A DNA stretch of 64,000 nt from Ctenosaura bakeri. Lineage: Eukaryota > Chordata > Lepidosauria > Squamata > Iguanidae. The DNA is taken from contig CAOLHI010000077.1 in NCBI GenBank assembly GCA_948474755.1, forward strand, positions 62,001-126,000, given 5' to 3'. Position 1 is the stretch's first letter, and each line of letters starts with the position of its first letter. This document shows, in pieces, positions 1-11,522 of the stretch. Below the pieces are notes generated by a model. The model made no database searches and was not told the DNA's origin. It saw only the letters and a program-made list of their open reading frames with translations. Made by a program: the position numbers and the translations under genes.

Positions 1-119
1 AAAGCAGCATTGCCCAGGAAGTGCTGCATCATCCAAAAATACCTCCCTAATTCCTAGATTCTTGGATAGTATTTTAATCACTGATGGTCTAAAACTCCAA
101 ACAGTATTTGGTAGACCAT

Positions 120-123
<4 letters not shown>

Positions 124-171
<48 letters not shown>
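124..171. repeat. (ATC)n microsatellite
   Basis: An uninterrupted run of about 16 ATC trinucleotides. It is a simple repeat with no coding meaning and is likely to vary in length between individuals. Confidence 0.97.
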
Positions 172-172
<1 letters not shown>

Positions 173-187
173 CAATCATTTTGCTTT

Positions 188-392
188 GTAGCAGTGGCAT
201 TTGGCTTCCATGTCAGTGGTGTTGATGAATCCAGTTTCAGTTTTAGTCTAAAACTTTAAAGTAGCTATTCAAGTTGCTGAGCCTGATCACCAAAATAGGT
301 TAACAACCTTTGATAGTTCCTGTAAAGTTCAGACTGAAACCTGATTCAGATTTACTGCCACACTGACATGGAAGCCATCAGCCACTGCTGTC
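188..392. mobile_element. Palindromic element (MITE-like), family unknown
   Basis: The two ends are near-complementary: GCAGTGGC...GGCTTCCATGTCAGT on the left pairs with ACTGACATGGAAGCC...GCCACTGC on the right. The complementarity continues inward through CAGTTTCAGTTTTAGTC against AGACTGAAACCTG, leaving a loop of roughly 60 bases. Arms of this length with a small unpaired centre are typical of non-autonomous DNA transposons. I could not identify a superfamily or clear target duplications. Confidence 0.6.
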
Positions 393-393
393 A

Positions 394-2230
394 CATTGAT
401 CCTGAAAACCACATCTTCACTATACTAGTACTAATAAGGCAAATACCTCTCTCATTATATCTGTCTCTCTTCACCAACTATGGGCAGATTTGAGGTTTGA
501 AGAACCAAGTTTGTGTTTTAATTGAACCCTGGAGGCCACCAACCAGAGCCAGGTGCAAAATGACAGCTCAGAGGGTGGAGTCCAATGCATCCCATGTGTG
601 TCATACCTTTGGATGACCTGAACATCTCTAACTGAGTTTGTATACATGCAGGGTTGTAGCAGTCTAATTTAGAAAGAAAAAATGACCAGAATCTTGTTGA
701 TGACTTGAATATACATGACTCCCCTTACAGAACTGGTTGAGCATTTCTAATTCAGAACATCTAAGCTTGTAGAAGCAGGGTTGCACTTGTCATATCATTA
801 TGTATACAATGCCATTGTGAATGGAAGTACATGGATGATGTCCATAGATGTGTATTGTGCACTGCTCATGAATACACATGCGCATTTGGTAGTGCATTTA
901 ATTTCACATTTGGTATCTTTGTTCAATTACATGGCCTTACTATTCAATGCAAGGGTTGCCTAGCAGAATTAGTAAATAATCTTGCATGGAGAGATTTAGG
1001 CCACATAGTCCCATTGCAGAATCTTGTTATAACTAAGCAATTGGGAGCCAGAAACTTGCTGATCACCCAGAAAACTACCATCACAACCTGATTACTTGTG
1101 CTTTATGCCACTTTTCTTCCTGAAATTCCAATGAGAGATAGTTAAGTCAATCCATTTCTGATCCATATCACTTGTATATGTACTTGTCCTATGTTCCATC
1201 TTGTCCCTTTATAGTACAAACCTGCTCTTTAAAACAAATCAACATAAAATGCATGTGCATGTGTGAGAGAGAGAATGTGTATTTTTGTTTCTAAATACAA
1301 ATTTTTAACCATAATTCTTCCACAGAAGGTCCATCTAAATCTAATTTACTACAGTTTTTCAACTGCAAATTGCAATGGAACTTTGGGGAAATGCCAAAGC
1401 TACTAGATAACCTAGTCAACACATTATCCTAAGCATGCATCTACTTAGTTTATACTGGAATTCACAATGATCTAATTTCTCAGCCATTCCTATTTCCAAT
1501 AATTAAAATTCCTTTCAACAATATGAAAGAGACACAATTCCATACCCTTCAAGATCTGAACTTCAGGTGCACTATTACAGGATGGTGACTATACCCTTGT
1601 TTTTAATGACAGTCTCCCCTGTAGCATCCACAGCTCTTAGCAGGCTTTATATGAACTATCCAGGTACTGAATAGGACTTAGCTCCTGGATAGGTCCCACA
1701 ATACCCAAAGGAGCTGCTGGGGAGACTGCCATAAAAACCATGAATGGAATCACTGCTTCATAACAATGGAGCCACCACCTGTGGCTTCTGGACTTCAAAA
1801 ATTCCTTTGGAGCCAAAGCAGGAACCACTCCATTAGCATAAGACTATTCCCCCAATACCAGAAAAGTATCTCAGAGAGTCCAACAGAAGGTCATGATATA
1901 TCAGATCTAAAGCCACTGATAATTACTTCATTAATTGCTTGTGGTCTCCCTATGCCATTTTTCAGGAACATCTCACATGAAGCTGTTTAAAGCAATAAGC
2001 ATCAATGTTGCAACTGGCTGATTTTCAGCTGTTAATCCCCCAAGCCATTGGATAAGCCCATCAATGTCACACAGCATCCAGCAGGTTTCTAACCGCAAAC
2101 CTAAAGTACCGTAACAGCAGTGGGATTACTTGCAACAATTTGTCTACTACCTTTTATGAGGGAGATTAAATTCACTTTCACAAGGAGAGGAAAATAATCA
2201 TGCAGGGTTACAGATGTGAGCATAATGTGT
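394..2230. other. No recognisable gene or repeat
   Basis: AT-rich sequence with only short open frames (up to about 86 codons, no splice-site or codon-bias support). I see no clear repeat, RNA gene or regulatory element. Confidence 0.5.
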
Positions 2231-2234
2231 TGTC

Positions 2235-2405
2235 AAGGGCACAGTAGCTTCACTGGATCAAACTAAAGGGTCTATCTAGTCCATTCTTTTATTATTCACA
2301 ATAAAACATCTGCTCCAAGGAAGTCCACAAGCAGTACATGATGGTATAACCTGCTCATGCTTTCATCTCCAGTGAACAGCTTTCAGAGACACAGTATCTC
2401 AGACA
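2235..2405 (+). repeat. Old interspersed repeat, CR1/SINE-like fragment
   Basis: The wording CACTGGATCAAACTAAAGGG, then CTAGTCCATTCTTT, then AAGTCCACAAGCAG resembles a repeat common in reptile genomes (ACTGGATCAGACCAAGGG...CATCTAGTCCAGC...AAGCCCACAAGCAGG). It is strongly diverged, so the family assignment is from memory of the pattern only. Confidence 0.4.
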
Positions 2406-2924
2406 TATAGGTTATAGTTGTCTTGAGTAGTAATCATAGATAACCTTGTTCTCCATCAATTTCTCTAATGCTGTTTCAAAGAAGAACTGAGCAAAGTATG
2501 AAGTACATATGGTTCTTCCAGCCTCAACATATCCTAGCATAGAAAAGCAAATTAATACATTTCCAGTGATGAAAAGACTTTGTCCTGCCCGTGTTACAAG
2601 TGGTAAGTGTTTAACCTCTATAAGAATGCTTGTAGATAGAGGACTGGGCACGGCAGGGCCAGAAGAAGTAAAAAAGCCAAAAAACAAAAAATAGAGGCAG
2701 TGAAAACTGCCAAAGGAATAGCCCTCAACAAATGGTTTTTGGTTGGGAATGCAAACATCACTGTATAAATCCACTAATATGCATGGCATGAGATAAAGAG
2801 CATTCATCACAATTCAACCTACAGATAGAATAGAACTAAACCTTTTCACAAATTTATGTTCCATTTTTTCCCACTGCTCAAGGACGGTAGGTCAGTTGTA
2901 TGGAAAATAAGCTGTGTGAGAAAA

Positions 2925-3290
2925 GGTTGGAGGAACTGAGTATTATCAGCCTTTAGATAAAACCAGCCAGGGGGCAGGCAACTCTCTTCAAATTCCAAGT
3001 GGGTTGTCATCACACATAAGATAGCAAAGATGTCTTCTCTGCAGACCCAGAGGGCAAGACTAGATCCAATGTCCTTAAATTATGGGAAGTGAGAATTTGT
3101 TTGAATACTGGAAGTAAATTCTTTAGGGCAAGGGCAGATGGAATCTATTTTATGGTGGAGGATCTCTCCATCATGACTACATTTGTTGGGTGTTGCTCTA
3201 GGTCTGGATTTCTGGACTTCCTGCACCAAGAAAGGAGATGGACCAGAGAGTCTACAAGACCACTTCCAAGTCTACATTTTTATGAGAAGA
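2925..3290 (+). mobile_element. Degenerate CR1 LINE 3' end
   Basis: The order of motifs follows the 3' end of CR1: GGAGGAACTGAGTATTATCAGCC, then a segment like CAAGACTAGATCCAATG...TTAAATTATGGGAAG, then GGATGTTGCTCTAGG...TGGACCAGAGAGTCTACAAG and CAAGTCTACATTTTTATGA. Divergence is high and no reverse transcriptase reading frame survives. The 130-codon open frame over this segment is a by-product of it and is not a gene. Confidence 0.55.
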
Positions 3291-3299
3291 AACTCCAGG

Positions 3300-5216
3300 A
3301 ATGTGGTGCAAATGCTGAGAAGGTCCTCTCCTTTGTAAGAGTACTATTCTTTTCATCTCAGACAATGGGAAGGCCTGGAGCAAGTTCTCAAAGCCTTTCA
3401 ACAATCATAGAGTTTACCATAGTAGATCACAAGTTTCATCCTTCTCCTGTCTCTGGATCCATAACAATGAGAGCACTTTAAACTTTATTTAAGTGATAGC
3501 TTAGAATGTATTATCTCCGCAAGTAAAAACAAAGTCAATAGGATTATAAACTAACAAGTTTTTTTTTTTAATGTGGCAATACTTCAAAGAAACAAATTGG
3601 CTTTTGAACACTCATAAGCAAATTGGAGCCATCTTGAGTCTTGGTGTAGGGGAAAAGATGGAAGTATTTATAATACCTGGCTGACATTCTACATCAAGGT
3701 CTACTTTTTGTAACTTTACAAATCCTTAGCTATGTTACAGAGGCACAACAAAATCTTTTTAGTGAATTGCAAAAATGCATATCAGCACACTGGAAAGAGT
3801 GCTCCAATGTGTACCAGCCACTTTTGATGCACTTTTGATGCACACTGGACACTTCTGGTGCACATCTGGAACTTCTGTTGTGACCCAGCACATCTTAGGT
3901 GGGGTCCAGATCTGTATCCCAAAGCACTTTGGTGCCCATTGGCCATTTGTCCATGATGCATTAGTCACTCCACCATTGCACAACAGATATCTGTGCATAG
4001 TAATGTCACAGCAGCCCCTAGGTGACTACAGACATGGTAAAACAGCTCGACTCTATGTCCTGCACATACAAGTCCACTTATGAAGTTAAAAGTCCCAAAC
4101 AGAATTCCAACCAACAACAACAACAATTCTGTTTGGGACTTCTTGTTGTTGTCGTTGTCATCATCATTCATGGACTCATTTGGATAAAGGCAAGAAGAGA
4201 GCTCTTGAGAGAAAGGATATCTTCAAAGCAGTAGAGCACATGCTTTGTATGTGAAAGTTCCCCAATTCAATACTTGCTACTTCTAGGTAGGGCTGGGGAA
4301 GACTCCTTTCTGAAACCCTCCAGAAAAGAACTCTGGCTCTTTCTATAGCACAGAACATCCACAGACTTCCTTCTGTTCCACACAGTGAACATGGACCCAG
4401 AACCCATGGCCTTGCTGCAGGGGAGAAGCATTCTTTCACAGTTCTCATTTTTTCCTGGCAGAGTTTCATTCTATCATTCTGCTACAGAATTTCTCACCTG
4501 TTAAATTTTTATCTGTCACTTGGGGGAATTGACAAGACACACAAAGAAGTACAAGTCTCTGGGGGTGCTAGGTTGGTAGCAGGTTAGCCAGAGATAACTG
4601 AGTTGCAGCAGAGAGTGTTTTCTTTGCACTCATAGAAACGTATTTTCAGCATGTCTTAGCTGATGGGGGCAGGAATGGATTTTCATTTCAGCAAATTATC
4701 TTTCCATTTCAACAGGTATGAGCTATGAGAAAAGTTGTTTGATGTGTACAAAGTCACTAGATTCTGTTACCAGTCTTGTTCTGAAATGTGAAGAGTATAA
4801 GGAAATATTCTTTCCTTTCTGTTGCCCTTGCTTCCATCTTTCCAACACAGACAGAGCAAAAACTAGCACAGATATTAATCATTCAGAAGCACAGGGCATG
4901 CCACTATAGAATCTCCATTTTCTACAGCAGGGATATTAGCCAACCGCTGAGGGTCTGAGGCCACACTAGCACCTCTGAAAATTCGCTGGAGGTTTCTCTG
5001 CCACTACTTCTCCTGAAATTTGATGGAAGCCACTGATGTTGAAACCACCAACATTTTACAGATGAAAACTGGGACACATACTGTGATCTCACACGCTGGG
5101 AGGTAGGCATGATGTAAGTAAAATAAAATAAAATAAAAATTTGGCCAAGCAACATCAGGGTGTGGTCATGTGACACATAAATGTGTTAATTAACGTTAAC
5201 AGACAAATGAGGAAAG
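3300..5216. other. Mostly featureless stretch
   Basis: No gene or named repeat recognised. It contains one strong hairpin (listed separately) and a segment around 3.77-4.02 kb rich in TGCAC/GTGCA words (CTTTTGATGCAC repeated) that may be an undescribed old repeat. Open frames are short and unsupported. Confidence 0.5.
4090..4141. repeat. 17-bp perfect inverted repeat (hairpin)
   Basis: AAGTCCCAAACAGAATT is followed 18 bases later by its exact reverse complement AATTCTGTTTGGGACTT. The loop is CAA-rich. Transcribed, this would make a stable stem-loop. No terminator function is implied, since the surroundings are eukaryotic and gene-poor. Confidence 0.9.
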
Positions 5217-6170
5217 TGTTACTTTGACTTCTGGGGGTCCCCTTGAGGACACCTTGATTAGCTCCAAAAATGCCAAAGTTGGGGAAATTAGTGGAACACT
5301 GGCTTTTAATAATGTGGAGGGCAGGGCAACACTTAGAGAGATCTTTTAACCCAATGTCTATGGAGTCAGATCACGGAAGAACCAGGCTAAAATTTCAATC
5401 AAGATGTTTTATTAGAAAATATTTACACACACACACACATTCAGAGGCAATCTCTCTCACAAGCACACAAGGACTATCAAGTTGGAAAGAGGTGAAAATT
5501 GATAGGAGAAAAATGGAGGGAATGTGAAAAGGGCGATATTGTACCTGTCTAGAAGTCTTGGCTGGAGAAAAAGACAAACGGAGAAAAACTCAGAGCACAG
5601 AGGAGGGCAGAGGGGAGTCTCAACTAACAGAGTGACATTCTGCTAGTCAAGCATGGGAGAGCTCCAAAATGAGGTCTCAAAAAGAGGGTCTAGATATAGG
5701 GTGAAACACGCCTTTGGGGCAGACCCTCTTCCTGGAAATGATCATGGCTGAAGCTGAAGGATGATGGTGGTGTGATAGCCGCCTGATGGTTACCTGATGG
5801 TTGCACCATGTAACTGGTCCTTGCTTTGATATGTCTCACTTTGTTTCAGGCATTCTGGGGGGAATCAGGAAATCTCCCTGAAGTATTATTGTGCTGCTGG
5901 CCCATTACCTGTGCTTACGTGCCTTTCCAAGATTTCCTATAGAGAAGTGACAGGAGAAGTTTTGGGTCCAATCGCTAGCCTGACTGTCTACACACCAGCC
6001 CGGTCACCTCTGACTTAGATGCATTTTTCTATTAAAATTATACTCCCCAGGATAGGGTCTGCTAGCAGGGTTACAAAAGGCTCAGCAGTTTGCTTTTTCC
6101 TTAGCTTACTGGGAAAGGCAATATTCCCCCCTCCCACTACTGAGTCAACTGTCTGCATGGGTCTATGCCA
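5217..6170 (-). mobile_element. Solo LTR, family B copy 1
   Basis: About 954 bp. The low-coordinate end reads TGTTACTTTGACTTCTGGGGG, the reverse complement of an LTR 3' end ...GGTAACA, and the other end closes in ...TATGCCA. The same sequence order recurs in three other copies in the window, with lengths of 834-943 bp once nested inserts are removed. No gag/pol-like open frame adjoins it, so it is a solo LTR. Flanking duplications are weak (GAAAG against GAAGA). Gypsy-type or retroviral origin cannot be separated by eye. Confidence 0.7.
5425..5439. repeat. Short (AC)n run
   Basis: A short dinucleotide run inside the solo LTR; other family-B copies have related CA-rich sequence at the same place. 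Confidence 0.8.
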
Positions 6171-6319
6171 GAAGAAAAGTATATACAAAATTAAATAAAA
6201 CAAATTCCTTTTGCACTTTGAAATCAGTTTATAACAATTGAAGTAAGATGAGGAAAGGGGAGAAAGTGTGAGGGAGAGAGAAAAACTGAGATATTTTAAA
6301 AGTAGCTGGAAAAGTGAGA

Positions 6320-6887
6320 TGTCAGAGGTGAACTGTCCTTGTCAAGGTCAGAGACCCGGGCGGCGAGCCAGTCCGGAGAAGAGAGTGGGAGAGCCAGCAA
6401 AGTCCAGCCAAGAGGAGACAAGCAAGCACTTAAGCAAGTTCATTTACCAGAGCACCAAGCAAAGCCATAGTCAGAGTTCCAAAGCCAAGGGTCAAGGGTC
6501 CAGAGATCAATTCAAGGTATCAGGAACCAGGTGCTGGGAGCAAGGTACAGGCAAGAGGAGGGCTTGTAAGAAGTTTGCCACAAGCAAAGGGAAGCTTCCA
6601 GGCAGACAGTTATATAGCCCCAGGCACAGGTGTGACTGGCCCTCTTGAATCTCTGCCTTGGTTGGGGGCTTACTGAATCAGGCTCCAGAGCCTCTTCAGA
6701 AATGGATCCCTGTTGCTCCAAAGGAACAGGCACAGAATCGGATCCCTGTTGCTCTAAAGGAGCAGGCAGAGGGACGTCCGCGCCTGCTTGGTCCATGGCA
6801 GCAGGGATAGCTCCTGAGCTGCAGGACCCATCTCCAGCCAGAGCCACACGGACCAACAGCTGCTGCTTGTCATCAGCAGCTCTGACA
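6320..6887 (-). mobile_element. Solo LTR-like unit with 8-bp inverted ends
   Basis: The ends TGTCAGAG and CTCTGACA are perfect inverted repeats, and the unit is GC-richer than its surroundings. A CTATATAA box reads on the minus strand near 6610-6617, so the U3 side would be at high coordinates. A similar start (TGTCACAGGTG...CTGTCC.TTGTCA) occurs near 49.84 kb. The 160-codon minus-strand frame and 126-codon plus-strand frame overlap it and are probably chance. Target duplications are not evident. Confidence 0.5.
6700..6775. repeat. Two tandem copies of a ~39-bp unit
   Basis: GGATCCCTGTTGCTCCAAAGGAACAGGCA and GGATCCCTGTTGCTCTAAAGGAGCAGGCA follow each other within the LTR-like unit. Tandem repeats of this size are common in the U3 part of LTRs, where they can act as enhancer repeats. 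Confidence 0.75.
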
Positions 6888-7282
6888 GGGGCTTCAGTTA
6901 TCACAGTCCTTACCAAATCAGGAGAGTTGGATGGCACCTCATGGCTGTCACCACCAACTTCCAGTAATTTTTGTGGTGGCTCTCTATGATGCACATGGGT
7001 GCTAGAGTGTCATCTTGTACCATAGACCACTGGAAGTGTACAGGGAAGGCATTCCCTTCCCTTCCAGAAGATAACTGAAAAATATAGTGAGAGATGAGAT
7101 TTCTGCAGCACAGCGAAAGTAGCAAACCAATTCAACACTAAAATGACTGAACACACAGGAATTCGAACCCTGCAGCTGGATGGACAAACCTTTCATTTTG
7201 CTTTCTTCCATAAGTAGAATGTCCATAAAAGTTCCATTCTGGCAGATGTTGACTTCATTTAAGCATCAAGTTAAACATGACC

Positions 7283-7305
7283 TGTGTGTGTGTGTGTGTG
7301 TGTGT
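7283..7305. repeat. (GT)n microsatellite
   Basis: About 11 uninterrupted GT units. Confidence 0.95.
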
Positions 7306-7364
7306 TAAAGCCTTTGAAAGTCTAATGGTTTTGTCTAATTTGTACATGTAGATGATTTAAACTG

Positions 7365-7545
7365 TTTTCACTTTTTTTTACTTGTGGTATAGTTTAATAA
7401 ATTTTAAAATTGTAACTTATATTTTAATTATTTAAATTTCAAAGTGTTTTAAATTGTATCAATTGATGTTGGTGCCTGATGTCCTGAGGTCCCTACATAT
7501 AGGGTATGATATAAATATTTTAATAAGTACATAAAAATAAATATT
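7365..7545 (+). mobile_element. L2-like LINE 3' tail
   Basis: An AT-rich lead is followed by the diverged words GTCCTGAGGTCCCTACATATAGGGTATGATATAAATATTTTAATAA. This matches the usual vertebrate L2/CR1-group tail, in which CTGAGTCCC...GGGCGGGATATAAAT precedes a short A/T repeat. Confidence 0.5.
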
Positions 7546-8549
7546 TGGAGGGGAAAAATATCTTTTTTTCCAGTTCCACTGTGTAAAGAATAGATCTGTT
7601 TGGTCAGATACTCATCAGAAACAAATAGGAACAAATTTAAAATGGCACAGCTTCTGCTGAGGGTCTCCTTCCCACTTTTGCTTTTAAATATTTGGGTCAA
7701 TCTATTAGAAAAACTTATCTTACCAGCTTTGCTTTCAAGCAGAGAACTGGGAGGAGGGAAAGCTTCTGAGCACAGCATCCACTCTCCCAGAAACATGAGA
7801 AGATTGGATTAGATCACGTGTCCCAGGGCTAGCTCTTTCGAATGAAATTCTGCAGCAATGTAGGCTGACATCTTTAGTGCCTCCCGTTTCTTACAATCTT
7901 CTTTCCCTGCCCTGGTTTTTTTTGGAGATGGGTGGTTGCGATAGACTTTAAGAGTACAGGCAAAAGGCGAAATGCCACCATACTGTAGTAAGAAGGCATG
8001 TATGACATTTAGGGAACATTGCATTGAAAAGGAAAGAGTAGATTGTTTAGCAAGAAAACCAAGAAACTCGAAAATGAACTGTTGCAGTCTATATAACCTT
8101 AGAATTTAAGTGAGTTTTCTGTTGGTTTCTTTCTCATTTTTACAGTGCATCAGTGACACCAGATCTCTTCATATATTCCAATTCAGCCATTTTGTATTGC
8201 AGTGCTTTCATCATGAGTCTCCAGGTATATTCTTCTTAAGAATATAATTGACCTAGATTTGCTAGTTTTCTCATTCCTCCAGCACATTAACAATTCCAAG
8301 CAGCTTCTTACAGTTTTCTGTGAATGAGGGTATGTTAGAAGAGGGAAGGGTCTCGGACATCAATGTAACTTGCAGTGTATGGCTAGAGATACAATGTTTG
8401 ATGCAAAATGGCTTGCTGCTCCTGGAAGAAGAAAAATAAATCAGTTCAGATTTTTCTTTCTCTCCTCACCTCTTTTGGTTGTCTTTTTCATGCTCCAAAT
8501 TAGATTTTAAGTTCCATTAGAGACAACAATTTTCTTCTATTTCATTCTC
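7546..8549. other. No recognisable gene; nothing clear
   Basis: AT-rich single-copy-looking sequence. Open frames reach 115 codons on the minus strand but show no domain, no repeated codon bias and no convincing splice structure. Confidence 0.45.
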
Positions 8550-9463
8550 ATACTAGCATATATACCCAACATTGACCAAGATTTTATTTTCCCATAGATA
8601 ATACCTGTTAGAAAGATTTGAGATCCTGTGTCTCTAATTCCCCAAACTATCTTGTCCAGTAGCTGTAACTTTTCCCCATATTATCCAATCCAATCTGTAT
8701 TCAGAGTTATTAACATAAAGAGGTTGGGTTCTTGAAGGAATACACTGCCCTCCTGCTTGCTGCTAGGCCTCATCTCCATATCAAGTGGCCAGGCCCAAAA
8801 GTTCTCTGGCTGAGAATCCTAAAGGCCTCTCCCTAAACTGAAAATCCCAGGATTCCATAGAATCTTCTTAGGCAGTCAATCATATGAGGTCTTCTCACCT
8901 GACACAGACAAACAGACAAACTTTGACTTTTATACTAGCATATATACCTGGTGTTGCCCGGGATTTTATTTTCCTCTTAAAAACTCACCAAATTGTCTTG
9001 TCCAGTACCTGTAACTTTTCCTCATATTCCCCAATGCAATCTGTATCCTGGGATTTTATTTTCCCATAGGTAATACTCATTAGAAATACCTTAGGAATTA
9101 CCTTACTTTACCTTAGGAGTTAGATGTGGTTGAAATACACAGATTTGAGATCCTGTGTCTAATTCACCGAACTTTCTTGTCCAGTACCTGTAACTTTTCC
9201 CCATTTTCCCCAATCTAATTTGTATTCAGAGTTATTAACATACAGAGTTTGGGTTCCTGAAGGAATACACCAGCCTCCTCCTTGCTGCTAGGCCTCATCT
9301 CCATAGCAACCAGCCCGAGGCCCAAGAGCTCTCTGGCTGAGAATTCTAAAGGCACCTCCCTAAACTGCAAATCCATGATTCCATAGAATCTTCTCATGCA
9401 GCCAATCACATGAGGTCTTCTCTGCCTGACACGGACAAGCAGACAAACTTTGACTTTTATATA
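8550..9463 (+). repeat. Two adjacent copies of an unclassified interspersed repeat
   Basis: Two units lie head to tail. Each begins TACTAGCATATATACC and ends ACAGACAAACTTTGACTTTTATA, and they share the words GAGATCCTGTGTCT, TTCAGAGTTATTAACAT, TGCTGCTAGGCCTCATCTCC and CTCTGGCTGAGAAT. The first is about 382 bp and the second about 529 bp. The second has an internal duplication, so the phrase CTTGTCCAGTA(C/G)CTGTAACTTTT occurs three times. The superfamily is unknown to me. The inner segment CTCCCTAAACTG...CCATAGAATCTTCT also resembles the centre of the palindromic MITEs elsewhere in the window. Confidence 0.7.
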
Positions 9464-9531
9464 TTAGATGATTGCCATATATCCAGTTTGGCCAAATTTT
9501 ATTCATATTCTAGTGATTCATACTCTACCGC

Positions 9532-9577
9532 CCTCCTCCTCCTCCTCCTCCTCCTCCTCCTCCTTCTCCTCCTTCTT
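9532..9577. repeat. (CTC)n microsatellite
   Basis: A CCT/CTC trinucleotide run that degenerates into CTT. The poly-leucine open frame across it is an artefact. Confidence 0.95.
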
Positions 9578-9724
9578 GGTGGCTTGTTGATCATTCCCAT
9601 CTAGTCTAATGCCATTCCAAGCCATTTTCAGGAATACAGATATTTTGCCTGAAATAGGATTATGATGATTTACATACCAGGAATGTACATGATCACTGTA
9701 CCTTGTTTGGAGTTTAAATTGTTC

Positions 9725-9865
9725 TTATTAATCCCCACAGCTCAGAAAAAATAGATTTCATGAGAGGTATGGATGGCCCAAAGTCACATGGTGAACTCCA
9801 TGATGAAGCAGGGATTTGAATGTGCAACTGTCTTTTCCAAACCCACCACTTTAAGTATCACCTGA
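9725..9865 (+). repeat. MIR/CORE-type SINE fragment
   Basis: GGCCCAAAGTCACATGG followed by GAAGCAGGGATTTGAATGTG matches the MIR-type signature (GCCCAAGGTCACACAG...GAGCAGGGATTTGAACC). It is old and diverged. Confidence 0.55.
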
Positions 9866-10521
9866 TTAATTCTTTCAGAGGTTATTATAAAAATGGCTAA
9901 TTTGCCTATCATGCAAACTATTATGCACATTATTATTTTGCACCCTAATTATGGAAATTCAGTGTATTAATCATCTCATTTTCTCTCCTACTTGTACGGT
10001 GCAAAGCCTGAAACATACCAGTCGAATATGGCAACCCTATTTCCCAAGCACCATGTGCATTGGTGTTTCTGTACAGGTAATTTTTTTTCAAGGTATGTTT
10101 GTAAGATTATAATTCCTCAGCATGCACATTTGTCATTTATGAAATAAAGCTATGCTAAAACAGAAAAGTGCAACAGAGGCACAAAGTTATATCTTCTTCT
10201 CCCTTTATATATCTTGCCACCTATTTCTTCTGTTTTAGCATTGTTTTCTTTTAATTTTTTGATTGTTTGGAAGCTCTTGGCTTCCTGGCATTTCAACTAA
10301 ATTTAAAAGAGAGAGCAAATCACCTTGCTATTTACTCTTTCCTATGCATCCCTTACTTCAGGATCAGTAAATAAGGCACACAAACAATATCCCTCTTGTA
10401 TACGTGCCACAAGTGACTCGGAGTGACCCACACTTCTAAAGACAGATATTCTGCTTGGTCAACATGGTTCATATAGAAACTTTCTCTCTATGAATTCACT
10501 TAATATCCCCTATTAACACAA
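9866..10521. other. Featureless AT-rich stretch
   Basis: No gene or repeat recognised apart from a 13-bp inverted repeat: TGCTAAAACAGAA at 10153-10165 and TTCTGTTTTAGCA at 10228-10240. Confidence 0.5.
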
Positions 10522-10742
10522 GTTGGTGTGGTACAGTCATTTGAAAGTTGGACGAGGACTTTGGGAGACTGGAATTTAAATTCTCTAAGCCATAGAAGCC
10601 CACTCGGTGACCTTGGGCAAGTCACACTCTCTCAGCCTAAGCCTAAGGTGGTAATAAATCTCCCCTGAGGACAGCCAAGAAAACCCCAAGGTAGGGTCAC
10701 CATAACTCAGAGTCAGCTTGAAGACACATAGCATTAGTACAA
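10522..10742 (+). mobile_element. Sauria-type SINE (tRNA-derived, Bov-B-like tail)
   Basis: The tRNA-like head is GGTGTGGTACAG...GTTGGAC, followed by CCATAGAAGCCCACTCGGTG, then ACCTTGGGCAAGTCACACTC, and a tail AGGGTCACCATAACTCAGAGTCAGCTTGAAGACAC. This is the order of the squamate Sauria SINE, whose tail is shared with the Bov-B LINE thought to mobilise it. The copy is diverged and has no obvious poly-repeat end. Confidence 0.85.
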
Positions 10743-11189
10743 TATACCTTAATGATTATCTCCATATAACACAGCAAACATATTTATTAATAAATCATGC
10801 CTTGTCTGAAGAAATAACTTTTTTTTTTTGTCCTTCTTGAGTGTTTGGTGAATTTCTTTAGAAATTTCACATAAGAGAGGGAAAATGTTCATCTTCTCCA
10901 CATTATGCATAAGCATATTGATCAGAATGCGTAGATCCAACTAGAGTAGAATCAATGGGATTTACCCAGGTCTTTATTGAACAATTGATTCAATAGGTGG
11001 ACTCTAATTGGGATTCAAACCAGTGGAGAAGACTGCCCCAGAAAGTACTCTCCTTCCTTGTGGATTTCCAAGCTGTTGCTGTTCTCAGCCTCAATCCATA
11101 GGGAGAGGAGGATAAGAAATAAAGATGATGATGAGGAGGAGGATGAGGATGATAGTGCAACAATTGAGGGCCCATCTGCCAAAGTTGTA

Positions 11190-11247
11190 GTGGATGGGGT
11201 TAGACGGTAGACCTTTGAAGTCCCTTCCAAATCTATGATTCTGTAAA
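11190..11247 (+). mobile_element. CR1 3' terminus fragment
   Basis: GGTAGACCTTTGAAGTCCCTTCCAAATCTATGATTCTGT is the diverged terminal piece of CR1, which normally ends in GGTCTCTTCCAACTCTATGATTCTATG. Confidence 0.6.
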
Positions 11248-11454
11248 GATCTTTGCTCTTGCTTGATTAGATCAGGGATATTTCTGAGACTGAATTTGAT
11301 TCACAGGCTGCCAGTTGCCTATCTCTATGCTCGAAGAATCTTTTATGTTTTCTTCTGTTTTTGTACCATATAGCAAGGAACATCCTAACAAGGACCCAAG
11401 AGGAAAGCTTACTGTCATCTGTGTTTCAGACAGTTGAAGAGTTGGCCAGCAGAT

Positions 11455-11522
11455 ATACTACAACTCCCAGATGCCCCAGCCATAATAGGCAATGGTAAGA
11501 CATTGTGGGAATTGTAGTTTTT
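11455..11522. mobile_element. Short palindromic MITE of the ACTACAACTCCCA type
   Basis: TACTACAACTCCCAGATGCCCCAGCC is followed after a short gap by the complementary CATTGTGGGAATTGTAGT. The same motif pair occurs near 21.4, 22.3, 33.1 and 49.4 kb. It is a frequent pattern in reptile genomes, probably a hAT-related MITE. Confidence 0.6.

Noticed and set aside
3770..4020. TGCAC-rich segment as a regulatory array
   Set aside because: The words are irregular in spacing and no factor-site pattern is clear; it may be an old repeat.
6512..6994. 160-codon minus-strand open frame
   Set aside because: It overlaps a GC-rich LTR-like unit with tandem repeats, has no recognisable domain, and an opposite-strand frame of similar length exists over the same DNA.
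9410..9604. Frame ending in poly-leucine
   Set aside because: Created by the CTC microsatellite.
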